Shown: positions 19,278-27,370 of the stretch, in pieces | How positions within the stretch are numbered: position 1 is the first letter of the stretch | How the letters are laid out: every line of letters starts with the position of its first letter | Assembly: GCF_000517265.1 (NCBI RefSeq) | Contig: NZ_AYSJ01000012.1 | Location: forward strand, 69,933 to 103,504 | Direction of reading: 5' to 3' | DNA: 33,572 nucleotides | Origin: Photorhabdus khanii NC19 | GTDB taxonomy: Bacteria; Pseudomonadota; Gammaproteobacteria; Enterobacterales; Enterobacteriaceae | Position numbers and translations under genes: made by a program | The notes under the pieces: generated by a model | What the model was told of the DNA's origin: nothing | Databases searched by the model: none | What the model saw: the letters and a program-made list of their open reading frames with translations, nothing else

Positions 19278-19295
19278 CATGCTGTAAACAGCATG
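19278..19295 (-). other. Intercistronic hairpin before the fusion gene
   Basis: CATGCTGT-AA-ACAGCATG, 8-bp arms, in the 91-base spacer between the flavoprotein and fusion genes. It may stabilise or process the mRNA. Confidence 0.4.
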
Positions 19296-19335
19296 GGAAA
19301 ATTCTTGAGTTATAAATAGGTGATCTAAAAAATCA

Positions 19336-20382
19336 TTAAGCTGGCTGCATTATTTGGTTAATCATCTGGAATTCTCCTACAGGATGAAATTTAAATAACT
19401 GTACAGCGGAATAGAAACTCATAATTTCTGGTGTTGTCATCACCTTAATCCCACCACAACATCGGAATATGAAATTGGCGGTCTCTTCAAGGATCTTTTC
19501 CAAGGTATAACGTAACGCGAGGATCTTATAGACGGCATTTTCATCCTGACTAGCATAAAAAGCTATCATCAGCATCTGATCGAGAATAACACTAATCTTA
19601 TAATCAGCTTGGGTCAGGGTGTATTTAATGGACTGCTGTTCTGCCACCTTCTCAGGAATAAAACGAGCAAGACCATCCAAAACGCCAGAGTAAGTATTAG
19701 CGGCAAAATAATTAAACAGTGATAAACCGTAGGAAAGAATTGCTTGCTGCTCAAGCCCCTTATAATGAGAAAGACGTTCTGAGGAAATTTCAGTATCCAA
19801 AAATTTTACTTCTTGATTATCACTTTCAGTAAAAATCCCCAGTCGCCAGAAAGGAATAACCTTAATACTCTGCGCCGATTTAGAAACCAACACGACTCTC
19901 ATTTCATTGTCATTATCTGTGTCGCATACCGATAATACGTAATAATCAGCAATCGAAGACAGAGAACAGGGTTTCTTCGAACCATTAACCAATAGTTTTC
20001 CTCCTTTAGAATGCATTTTAAGTGACGGCATAAAAATATTCGCTCCAGGCAGCCCCTCAGCAAAAGCAGAAGCAACCAGCGCTTTTGAAGCCATCACTTC
20101 ATCCAATAATGTGTTGTTATCTTCGAATATATCGGGAAACTTACTGCAAGCCAGTACAATATGATTATGCATAGTTAAGGCAATACCGACAGAGGGAAGC
20201 CATGAAGAGACTTCACGTACAGTCTTACCCACCTGATGAAGCCCCTCGATGCTGGATTGAGCCACCAAGCGTAAGCATTGTGAAGCGGCCCCAGAATCCA
20301 GCAACAATCTCTTCAACCTATCAGGAGTCAAATGCTGATATTTCCCGCTATTTTTCCTGAGCTCTTCAACAATATCTGTCAT
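19336..20382 (-). CDS. Acyl-CoA-dehydrogenase-fold flavoprotein (candidate amine N-hydroxylase)
   Basis: About 348 aa, with the helical/beta/helical layout of acyl-CoA dehydrogenases: helical N-terminus to ~residue 85 (VREVSSWLPSVGIALTMHNHIVLA), beta domain (FAEGLPGANI ... GGKLLVNGSKKPCSLSSIADYYVLSVCD) and a helical C-terminal domain ending FRCCGGIKVMTTPEIMSFYSAVQLFKFHPVG. I do not see the standard dehydrogenase C-terminal signature with its catalytic Glu. The subgroup including isobutylamine N-hydroxylase (VlmH) and other flavin monooxygenases shares this fold, and the aminotransferase next door would supply an amine, so N-hydroxylation is a reasonable inference. A partner flavin reductase is not in the cluster. 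The ATG at 20382 has AAGGAG at 8 nt; the frame opens two codons earlier at TTG. Confidence 0.7.
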   Translation of the reverse strand: MTDIVEELRKNSGKYQHLTPDRLKRLLLDSGAASQCLRLVAQSSIEGLHQVGKTVREVSSWLPSVGIALTMHNHIVLACSKFPDIFEDNNTLLDEVMASKALVASAFAEGLPGANIFMPSLKMHSKGGKLLVNGSKKPCSLSSIADYYVLSVCDTDNDNEMRVVLVSKSAQSIKVIPFWRLGIFTESDNQEVKFLDTEISSERLSHYKGLEQQAILSYGLSLFNYFAANTYSGVLDGLARFIPEKVAEQQSIKYTLTQADYKISVILDQMLMIAFYASQDENAVYKILALRYTLEKILEETANFIFRCCGGIKVMTTPEIMSFYSAVQLFKFHPVGEFQMINQIMQPA

Positions 20383-20397
20383 TTTCAACTCTCCTTT

Positions 20398-20425
20398 GCT
20401 TATTCAAACAACCCACTGAATAAGC
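20398..20425 (-). other. Intercistronic hairpin abutting the flavoprotein ribosome site
   Basis: Perfect 9-bp arms GCTTATTCA / TGAATAAGC (20398-20406, 20417-20425) between the diiron and flavoprotein genes, adjacent to the AAGGAG (20391-20396). Confidence 0.45.
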
Positions 20426-20432
20426 CTGATAT

Positions 20433-21329
20433 CTACACTAAGCCCATGTACTCAAGACGGGACTGTTGCATCTGCTCCACCAGAGAATGAGATAACTCAA
20501 GGCGAGATTCCACAGTAGAATCGGACAACAGCATCCCGGGCGCCAACTCATAGCCTTCAATAAAGCGCAAATTGCTCTGCATACCCCGTTGATAGAACAT
20601 TTCGCGCTCCACAAACAGGTCATCAACAGATACCTGATTCCATAACGCCAATCCTTCTTCTATACACTCAAGAGCCGGTTGCTTTAGCGAGCTATCCTTT
20701 TCGAGCGCCATTTTGACAATGTTTGCACACACGGTCAGATGCCTTAATTCATCAGCATTAGCTCTGGCCTGAGTCTCGGCGGCGGTAATATCAAAAGGAC
20801 GCCATTTGATCTCACTGAGTTCTGAAGTTGGCGCCAACACACCTTCCAGAACAACAGTAATGATCAGCACACCGGCGATGTAGTTATTTTCCAATACCAC
20901 CCACTTGTCAAAATAAGTTCTCAATGTCTCCAGCATATTGGTCATTTTTCCCAATAAGAGGCTTTCCATTTTTCCGGCTACATTGCCGATATCCGCGAAA
21001 CCTATTCTCACCAGATGTTCCCTGAATAATTTGGCATGTCTGCCTTCATCAAATATCTGGGTCAACATATAATCAAAGTTGATATTGTCAGGTGCTTTAT
21101 CTGCAAGCAACAACAATGCCTTAGTCGCTTCATATTCTGAGATCGATTTAAAAGAGAGCTCCCTAATCAGAGATTCCCGTAAATCACCAGGCAAATAGGT
21201 TAGTTTAAGATCATTGGCATAATGGTTTTTTTGTCTTTGTTCAACCTCTACCTGTTCAGTAAACCATTCATCCAATCCCCAATCCTTTGCTTGCATTTCT
21301 ATTTCCGATGCCTGTTTAATTAAGCTCAT
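20433..21329 (-). CDS. Ferritin-like carboxylate-bridged diiron oxygenase
   Basis: A 298-aa helical protein with a complete set of diiron ligands: Glu67 (EYEATKALLLL), Glu95-x-x-His98 (FDEGRHAKLF), Glu162 (VVLEGVLAP) and Glu194-x-x-His197 (ADELRHLTV). The E, ExxH, E, ExxH order is that of ribonucleotide-reductase-R2-like and VlmB-like oxidases. It is longer than, and does not align with, cyanobacterial aldehyde-deformylating oxygenase, although the neighbouring reductase domain invites that comparison. Likely role: O2-dependent oxidation of a nitrogen or carbon of the intermediate. The start ATG at 21329 has AGGA at 8 nt. It is 48 bases downstream of the membrane-protein gene. Confidence 0.75.
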   Translation of the reverse strand: MSLIKQASEIEMQAKDWGLDEWFTEQVEVEQRQKNHYANDLKLTYLPGDLRESLIRELSFKSISEYEATKALLLLADKAPDNINFDYMLTQIFDEGRHAKLFREHLVRIGFADIGNVAGKMESLLLGKMTNMLETLRTYFDKWVVLENNYIAGVLIITVVLEGVLAPTSELSEIKWRPFDITAAETQARANADELRHLTVCANIVKMALEKDSSLKQPALECIEEGLALWNQVSVDDLFVEREMFYQRGMQSNLRFIEGYELAPGMLLSDSTVESRLELSHSLVEQMQQSRLEYMGLV

Positions 21330-21377
21330 GATATAAATTCCTATTTAGATGGAGTTATCTCTCTATAATGTTTCATT

Positions 21378-21761
21378 TTAATGAACAGTTGGCTGCTTAA
21401 ATACATTAATAGATAATTTAGGGAAATTTCCCAGCACACCCCGATCCAGGCAAATGTGGACAAATAACGCAATAACACTGTAATTATCCTGAAATAACCA
21501 GAGCCAGAGCAAAGTAATCATACTAAGCGTGAATAAATTATGGCAAGCATTATAAACAGTATAAAAAACAGGTGGTGGAACCTCTTTCTTATTCAGCAAA
21601 CTCCAAATCCGTCCTGGATAATAGCCGATAATATCAATCAGAAAAAATAACACAATAAATTGCCACCAATTGATATAACTCTCAAGCTGCCAGGTCAGAA
21701 ATAAACTGATGAAAAACAACCCCAGAAATTCCCAACGCAGAATTTTCAATGTATTAATCAT
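21378..21761 (-). CDS. Small membrane protein with DUF4260-like His/Asp pattern
   Basis: A 127-aa integral membrane protein, four predicted helices: WEFLGLFFISLFLTW, FIVLFFLIDIIGYYPG, LFTLSMITLLWLWLF and the VIALFVHICLDRGVL segment. Polar residues recur at membrane positions: D in FLIDIIGYYPG, YN..H in VYNACHNLF, H..LDRGVLG and a terminal H. This spacing recalls the DUF4260 family (D..GY..G, YN..H, H...DR.LG). No function is established for that family. The gene overlaps the upstream hydrolase gene by 8 bases, so it is translationally coupled and an integral part of the operon; membrane-embedded catalysis or binding of a lipophilic intermediate is conceivable. Confidence 0.65.
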   Translation of the reverse strand: MINTLKILRWEFLGLFFISLFLTWQLESYINWWQFIVLFFLIDIIGYYPGRIWSLLNKKEVPPPVFYTVYNACHNLFTLSMITLLWLWLFQDNYSVIALFVHICLDRGVLGNFPKLSINVFKQPTVH

Positions 21762-22578
21762 TTCTATTCTCCATCATTTCTCTCTTCATGATTGCAATAA
21801 TGCCTTCTGGCTGTTTAATCCAAACACTATGAGGATTCCCTTTAAGAGCCAGGGTTATTTCACTCACTTTTGCGTGAGGTATAAGACTTGCTAATGATTG
21901 GGTAGATTTTAACGGTGCCCAATTATCTTCTTTGAAACAAATATAAACCGCTTTGGATAAATTCTTATTCCTTTTACCTTTATAAGCACTGATATGGTCA
22001 TAATTCCCTGTCCAGACAGTCCAGGACCAATCACGCATCAACCCCTTAGCTTCTCTTATACCAAAACCAATCTTTTTTCCAGGGAGATAACCATATAACG
22101 CAGTCAGAATGTTAAAAATAACAGCAGCCTTTATCATCTGTATCCGCCCCATTCCCTGCCAATTCTTATACCACACGCTCCCGGTTGCCACACAAAACAG
22201 AGAAAAAGGCCGGTCAGTTGAGCAGGCAAAAAGCGTCGCAATATGCCCTCCAAGGCTGTGACCAAATACAATAGGAATTTCCTTACTATTTAATTGAATA
22301 GCCTTGTCCAACATTGTGGGAAGATAATCCCGCAGCAGATCGGAATAGTTATAATCATTTTCCCTGCTGGGTTTGGGTTGGTTGTCTCCATAACCTGGCA
22401 TATCAGCAGTCACAACCTGAAAACCCTCTTTTACCAGTTGTTGTATCAGAGTTTCATATTTCCTGATTTCCACACCAATAGCCGGTAACAATACAATCAC
22501 CCTGCCATTATTATCTCCCTGATAAACCTTATAATTACAGAGAAAATTGCCAGCCACTTTAAAATTATTATTTTTCAT
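21754..22578 (-). CDS. Alpha/beta hydrolase, first gene of the biosynthetic operon
   Basis: A 274-aa serine hydrolase with VIVLLPAIGVEIRKYETLIQQL (oxyanion strand-loop), VVTADMPGYGDNQ, nucleophile elbow GHSLG with Ser108, an acidic residue in FKEDNWAP (about 217-218) and His250 in GNPHSVW. No signal peptide. In the context of an acyl-reductase/aminotransferase fusion it may be a thioesterase, esterase or acyltransferase preparing or releasing the acyl chain; sequence alone does not choose. The ATG at 22578 has GGGGG about 10 nt upstream. The 914-base AT-rich region before it must carry the operon promoter. Confidence 0.8.
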   Translation of the reverse strand: MKNNNFKVAGNFLCNYKVYQGDNNGRVIVLLPAIGVEIRKYETLIQQLVKEGFQVVTADMPGYGDNQPKPSRENDYNYSDLLRDYLPTMLDKAIQLNSKEIPIVFGHSLGGHIATLFACSTDRPFSLFCVATGSVWYKNWQGMGRIQMIKAAVIFNILTALYGYLPGKKIGFGIREAKGLMRDWSWTVWTGNYDHISAYKGKRNKNLSKAVYICFKEDNWAPLKSTQSLASLIPHAKVSEITLALKGNPHSVWIKQPEGIIAIMKREMMENRND

Positions 22579-23221
22579 ATCTACAATGCCCCCATTAACT
22601 ACATCACACTCCGGTGACTGACATCGGCGAGAAAGCAGCCAAAAAAATTCGTGTTTTAAAGGCGATAAATATCAATCAGTTATCTATATTTACCTTTTCG
22701 GGCTATTGGTGGTTTTTAAATTTATTATTAACCAATAAAAAGCCCCTTATACTTTATTAGTTACAGGCTATCGATAAATCAAGAAACATATATTATTTTC
22801 CGAATTATTTGCTGGAAGAATTATTTTACACTTCACACATGATTTAATTGCAAATGTGAATTATATCATTAATATATGAACAAGATTAATTATCAATCAG
22901 TAACAATATCAATCCTGAATATATTAAATATATATATAACAACTCCCACAGAACAATATGGTTATATATAAAAACAATCGATTAATAATGGAGATAGATA
23001 ACTTTAATTGTGGAAATACATAAAAGCAAATTAACTTTATTCATGTAAAAATTAAACAATATATTCTGAAATTATTTCATCATTTTATCTTTACCAAATC
23101 AATTTAATACTTTAACTAAAACAAACTATTAATTCCTTACATTATCTCTTAATAACACTTACACAATAACATTATTAAAGATTATAAATTATTATTTATC
23201 TACTATTTAATTCATCAAATT

Positions 23222-23257
23222 AACCAGTCATTCTGATATCTTATTTTTTGACTGGTT
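23222..23257. promoter_or_regulatory. Inverted repeat in the operon-iclR divergent region
   Basis: Perfect 9-bp arms AACCAGTCA / TGACTGGTT separated by 18 bp. It could be an operator or the terminator of a lost gene. Confidence 0.35.
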
Positions 23258-23453
23258 TTAATGATAACCATCAATTTTATGGGACTAGAAACTATCTTAT
23301 TCGGCGTTATTGTTGCAGGCCGTTATTGTAAATAAATAGTGAACACAGACAGCGCACAGAAATCAGATCTACACATAGTGCGTAAGGAGTGACAGATAAC
23401 ATTCTCCACACATCGGATGAGTATTTTTCAGGTTTATCGTCCATAATGAGAAA

Positions 23454-23468
23454 TGAAAATGAATTCCA
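23454..23468. promoter_or_regulatory. Probable IclR autoregulatory operator
   Basis: TGAAAATGAATTCCA matches the published E. coli IclR operator consensus TGGAAATNATTTCCA at 12 of the 14 specified positions and lies 24 bases before the iclR start codon. Confidence 0.6.
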
Positions 23469-23492
23469 TCTTATGATTCAGAGGGCATTTCA

Positions 23493-24323
23493 ATGAGCAC
23501 TGCCGTTACCAGTAAAAAAACAAAAAGGACTAAGATTACGACGAATAATGCTGCTGCTAACGGGCAGGTACAGTCATTAAGTCGCGGTCTTAATCTTTTG
23601 GAATCTATTTCCGAGTCACCCGGAGGTATCGCACTGACTGATTTAGCACAACAAGCCGGATTACCCAACTCCACCACTCACCGCCTTCTGACCACCTTAC
23701 AACAACACGGTTTTGTTCGTCAGGTTGGCGATTTAGGGTTGTGGGTTATCGGTTCACACACGTTTATTGTCGGCAGCAGTTTCTTGCAGAGCCGCAATCT
23801 ATTGGCACTTATTCACCCTATCCTTCGCCGCCTGATGGAAGATTCCGGTGAAACCGTCAATCTGGCTATTCTTGATCACAGTGAATATGAGGCGGTTATT
23901 GTCGATCAAGTGCAGTGTAATGCCCTGATGAGAATGTCCGCACCTATTGGTGGCAAATTGCCTATGCATGCTTCCGGGGCGGGAAAAGCATTCCTTTCAA
24001 CACTATCAGATAACCAACTGGTTCAATTACTGCATAAGAAAGGGCTTCATGCTTATACGCAACATACCAAGACAACCCCTTCAAGTTTAAAAGAAAATCT
24101 GGAACAAGCGCGTAAACAAGGGTATTCGTTCGATGATGAAGAGCATGCTTTAGGTCTGCGCTGTATTGCCGCCTGTATTTATGATGAGCATCACCAAGCC
24201 TTCGCTGCTATTTCCATTTCCGGACCTGTATCTCGGATCACCGATGATCGCGTCACTGAACTTGGTGCCTCAGTTATCCGTGCAGCAAAAGAGATCAGTA
24301 AAGAATATGGTGGAATTCGTTAA
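23493..24323 (+). CDS. iclR: Glyoxylate-bypass repressor IclR
   Basis: A 276-aa regulator closely matching E. coli IclR. Winged helix near residues 27-90: GQVQSLSRGLNLLESISESPGGIALTDLAQQAGLPNSTTHRLLTTLQQHGFVRQVG. The effector domain includes VGSSFLQSRNLLALIHPILRRLMEDSGETVNLAILD, MRMSAPIGGKLPMHASGAGKAFLS and SFDDEEHALGLRCIAACIYDEH. It represses aceBAK and itself, with glyoxylate and pyruvate as effectors in E. coli. GAGGG lies 7 nt before the ATG. It is transcribed away from aceBAK and separated from it by a lectin-like gene. Confidence 0.96.
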   Translation: MSTAVTSKKTKRTKITTNNAAANGQVQSLSRGLNLLESISESPGGIALTDLAQQAGLPNSTTHRLLTTLQQHGFVRQVGDLGLWVIGSHTFIVGSSFLQSRNLLALIHPILRRLMEDSGETVNLAILDHSEYEAVIVDQVQCNALMRMSAPIGGKLPMHASGAGKAFLSTLSDNQLVQLLHKKGLHAYTQHTKTTPSSLKENLEQARKQGYSFDDEEHALGLRCIAACIYDEHHQAFAAISISGPVSRITDDRVTELGASVIRAAKEISKEYGGIR

Positions 24324-24352
24324 TTCTTTTTATTAAATTATCATATCCTTCT

Positions 24353-24384
24353 CAGGGCATTGATTTTTTCATGCCCTGTCTTTT
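24353..24384 (+). terminator. Rho-independent terminator of iclR
   Basis: Perfect 8-bp arms CAGGGCAT / ATGCCCTG (24353-24360, 24371-24378) followed by TCTTTTC, 30 bases past the stop. Confidence 0.75.
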
Positions 24385-24501
24385 CAGCCCAATAAATTCA
24401 ACTTACTTTATAATATTCCTGAAAATATTATCGGTAATATAACAGAATAATAACGAAATTATTTAACCAGTTTAGAAGTAATATCAGTGACAAATGAGAT
24501 A

Positions 24502-24535
24502 AAGGGTCCGAAGACAATTATATTTCCAGACCCTT
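24502..24535 (-). terminator. Weak hairpin downstream of the lectin-like gene
   Basis: Arms AAGGGTC / GACCCTT (24502-24508, 24529-24535), 20-nt loop; located past the minus-strand stop at 24589. Confidence 0.35.
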
Positions 24536-24588
24536 ACAGATATAGAAGGATTAGTTAATAAAGCACTAATCGATGAGTGCCATCCTTA

Positions 24589-25152
24589 TTAAATTACTTT
24601 TGATAGATTCCAAGTGCCTGTTCCATTGCCTCGATTAGAAAGACGTGAAGTATATACATTATATACTGCACCAGGAGCAGTAGCATTGAAACAAGTATCG
24701 AGAAATCCCCCGCGTACACTATTATAACTATTCAGAAAACGGATAATATCGCCTTCACGAACTTTACCATCATATCCATTGGTTGTATCTGAAAAAATGT
24801 ACCATGTCAGGGTCTCAACCGGACGTGCTGTTTTATCGGCCGTGTAAACATTATAGAGCTCAGGCGATGGTGCGTAACCATTAGTGCCAAGATATCCTCC
24901 ATTATTTTGGTAAAGGTTCACAAGAAACACCGTATCACCACTATAAACCTCTGTCCCTATATTCTTTCCGCTCGCAGACAAGATTTGCCATGTACCTGTA
25001 CCCGGACCACGTGTCGGTGAAGAAGCCGTAAGTACGTTATATTTTGCTCCCGACACATTTGCATGACCATTAGTATCCAAATAGCCACCATTTCCATTAT
25101 TATAGTTATTTTTGATATGAATTTTATCACCGTATAAAATTACACTAGCCAT
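24589..25152 (-). CDS. Three-repeat beta-trefoil-like, probably lectin-type protein
   Basis: A 187-aa protein from MASVILYGDKI. I use the ATG at 25152 because AAGGAG lies 7 nt before it; the frame extends eight codons to 25176. It consists of three tandem repeats of about 60 residues, each with GD-x-(I/V)-hydrophobic, GGYLDTNG / GGYLGTNG / GGFLDTCF, YNVLTA / YNVYTA / YNVYTS and a closing TWQI / TWYI / TWNL. Threefold repetition with a Trp per repeat suggests a beta-trefoil or related carbohydrate-binding fold. No signal peptide. Photorhabdus makes many unsecreted-looking lectins and toxins of this size, so a host-interaction role is a guess. It is an accessory single gene inserted between iclR and aceK. 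Confidence 0.65.
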   Translation of the reverse strand: MASVILYGDKIHIKNNYNNGNGGYLDTNGHANVSGAKYNVLTASSPTRGPGTGTWQILSASGKNIGTEVYSGDTVFLVNLYQNNGGYLGTNGYAPSPELYNVYTADKTARPVETLTWYIFSDTTNGYDGKVREGDIIRFLNSYNSVRGGFLDTCFNATAPGAVYNVYTSRLSNRGNGTGTWNLSKVI

Positions 25153-25540
25153 TATTAACTCCTTAAATGATTTCATTCAATTATATAAAATTTTAATGAT
25201 TTTAATTAAAATTCAAAAATATTCATTATTTTTTAGTCATTAGCTGTGACAAAAATATGTTTTCTGAACTCAATGAAATTATAGAACACCAAAAAATAAA
25301 CAATTCCATTTTTATTTCTTAAAGCAATCACCAAATATATGGTTTTAATTTACATTATGATTATGCTTTCTTAATAAAAAATATATTTTATATTAAACTT
25401 CAGATTTATTATTTTTAGGAACATTCATATCCGGAATAAGAAAAATAAATCGGAGTTAATTTATATTTAACTTAAGGAAACAATTTAATGAAGATAATAA
25501 TATTAACTACTGATGAGCCACAGATTCGGCTAATAGCGGA
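25153..25540. other. AT-rich region between lectin-like gene and aceK terminator
   Basis: Nearly 390 bases without a gene, very AT-rich; should contain the promoter of the lectin-like gene. No other structure recognised. Confidence 0.5.
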
Positions 25541-25569
25541 TGAAAACAGCAGTTGCCAATAGCAACTGC
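25541..25569 (-). terminator. Terminator of the aceBAK operon
   Basis: Perfect 8-bp arms GCAGTTGC / GCAACTGC (25549-25556, 25562-25569), 5-nt loop; on the minus strand it is followed by TGTTTTC. It lies 12 bases past the aceK stop. Confidence 0.8.
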
Positions 25570-25581
25570 CATGAGTAAACA

Positions 25582-27354
25582 TCACACTGAATCTTTGGAG
25601 GCAACAGCATAACGGGTTTCTGCATCATTACTCTCAATTCGCTGGCTAAACCGCTGTTTACGGCGATATGCAAACACATCTTCCACATGACCACCTTTAA
25701 TCCGTTCCTGTAGTGCTCGCCAATAATCTGCTTTGAACAAATCACTATGCATCTCTTCAAAATAACGGCGAATACGACTGTCAGCACAAAGAAAATGCCG
25801 GAATTCCTCAGGAAAAACATCATTTGGCGCTACGCTGTACCAAGGTTCACTGGCAAGCTCGTCTTCTGGATAACGCGGCGGCGGTATATCGCGGAAGTTA
25901 ACTTCCGTCATATAACAGATTTCATCATAGTCGTAGAACACCACACGCCCATGCCGTGTCACACCAAAGTTTTTGAACAACATATCTCCGGGGAAAATAT
26001 CCGCCGCAGCAAGTTGTTTAATCGCATTACCGTATTCTTCAATCGCATCTTTCAGTTTCTGTTCATCCACTTGTTCCATATAGATATTCAACGGGGTCAT
26101 TCGGCGTTCCATATACAGATGCTTGATAAGGATCTTATCCCCCAGATCTTCCAGTTTTTCCGGTATTTCTTTCTGCAACTCTGCCATCAATTCAGGACTG
26201 ATACGGGCCTTATCAATAACAAAATTTTCGAATTCCTGTGTGTCAGCCATTCTCCCCACACGGTCATGCTCTTTGACCAGACGGTAACACTCCTGCACCC
26301 GCTCCTGAGTCACCTCTTTCTGTGGCGCAAATTTATCTTTAATAACCTTGAATACTCTATCAAGTGAAGGGGAAGTAAACACCAACATCACCATACCTTT
26401 AACACCGGGAGCAATCATAAATTGCTCTTTGGAGAAGGTAATGAACGCCAGATATTCCCGGTAATATTCTGTCTTACCATGCTTCTGACAGCCAATTGCC
26501 ATATACAGCTCAGAGGTTGATTTGGCCGGCAGAATTTCTCTCAACCACTCCACCAAAGCCGCAGGCAAAGGCGCATAAACCATAAAATAGGAGCGGGCAA
26601 AACCGAATACAATGCTGGCATCAGCCTGATCGGTCAGACAGGTATCAATAAAAATCCCGCCAGATTCGTTATGATGGATCGGCAATAAGAAAGGATAAAC
26701 CTGATTTTCAATGCGGATTTTACCCACTAGCCAGGCGGCTTTATTGCGATAAAACAGTTCATTCGCTATCTGAAAAGTCGCCTGTAATAATTCTCCGGCT
26801 GGAAATGTTCGTTGCAGATAATCCGTGATGTAACGAATATCCCTCTCCAGATCTTCCCAATGTAAACGAAGCGGCAGATCATTGAGCATTGTCCGTAACA
26901 TTGAGGCAAGATTGCCATCAGGGAAAAAGTCACGGGATAACGGCCGGGGAATATCCCGGAATCTGCGGGCAGGCTGGGAGGTAAAAATAAATAACTTATC
27001 CGGTGTCAGGTTACGATGCTCAAACAGACGGCAATACACAGAATTAAAAAAACTTTCGGCAATTTCAAACCGGGGATAATCTGGTAATAAACTGGTATAA
27101 ACCACCTTCACTTCGGCAATGTACTCTTCATCATATCCGAAAACACCATGTATACATTTAAGCTGCTCAACAACCAACCCAACGTGATGATCATAAAGAT
27201 TGATACGCTTTTTCATCGCTTGCTGAACGGCGCGCCAGTCAGCCTGTTCGAAGCGTTGCTGTGCACCTGAAGTCACCTCCAAAAAGCGACCATACTGTGC
27301 ATCGAATCCTTGTAAAATCGTTTGTGCTATCAGATGTGCTGAATCTATCCCCAT
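25582..27354 (-). CDS. aceK: Isocitrate dehydrogenase kinase/phosphatase
   Basis: A 590-aa bifunctional enzyme that phosphorylates isocitrate dehydrogenase to divert carbon into the glyoxylate bypass, and reverses it. The ATP-binding loop APGVKGM is at residues 315-321 and Lys336 in VFKVIKD, the same numbering as E. coli AceK; the kinase core continues with [36 protein letters not shown] (catalytic and metal Asp region). GAGGAG precedes the ATG by 6 nt. It is last in aceBAK; a strong hairpin separates it from aceA. Confidence 0.97.
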   Translation of the reverse strand: MGIDSAHLIAQTILQGFDAQYGRFLEVTSGAQQRFEQADWRAVQQAMKKRINLYDHHVGLVVEQLKCIHGVFGYDEEYIAEVKVVYTSLLPDYPRFEIAESFFNSVYCRLFEHRNLTPDKLFIFTSQPARRFRDIPRPLSRDFFPDGNLASMLRTMLNDLPLRLHWEDLERDIRYITDYLQRTFPAGELLQATFQIANELFYRNKAAWLVGKIRIENQVYPFLLPIHHNESGGIFIDTCLTDQADASIVFGFARSYFMVYAPLPAALVEWLREILPAKSTSELYMAIGCQKHGKTEYYREYLAFITFSKEQFMIAPGVKGMVMLVFTSPSLDRVFKVIKDKFAPQKEVTQERVQECYRLVKEHDRVGRMADTQEFENFVIDKARISPELMAELQKEIPEKLEDLGDKILIKHLYMERRMTPLNIYMEQVDEQKLKDAIEEYGNAIKQLAAADIFPGDMLFKNFGVTRHGRVVFYDYDEICYMTEVNFRDIPPPRYPEDELASEPWYSVAPNDVFPEEFRHFLCADSRIRRYFEEMHSDLFKADYWRALQERIKGGHVEDVFAYRRKQRFSQRIESNDAETRYAVASKDSV

Positions 27355-27370
27355 CGCAACTCCTCAATAT

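Larger units (their letters stand above)
22579..23492. other. Long AT-rich divergent region between biosynthetic operon and iclR
   Basis: No credible gene in more than 900 bases. It is extremely AT-rich from about 22650 to 23270, the kind of DNA that H-NS silences. It contains an inverted repeat AACCAGTCA / TGACTGGTT (23222-23230, 23249-23257). Close to iclR is the IclR-like operator. Very short frames (for example an 18-codon hydrophobic peptide from 23279 and a 16-codon frame from 23446 ending in an ATGA overlap with iclR) lack ribosome sites. Confidence 0.55.

Noticed and set aside
15656-22578. Cluster considered as cyanobacterial-type alkane synthesis
   Set aside because: The reductase domain is fused to an aminotransferase and the diiron protein does not look like a deformylating oxygenase, so an amine route fits better.
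23279-23335. 18-codon hydrophobic frame (MGLETILFGVIVAGRYCK)
   Set aside because: No ribosome binding site and too short to distinguish from chance in AT-rich DNA.
25747-26367. 206-codon plus-strand frame inside aceK
   Set aside because: Antisense shadow of aceK; composition rich in His/Phe/Ile as expected for a reverse frame.
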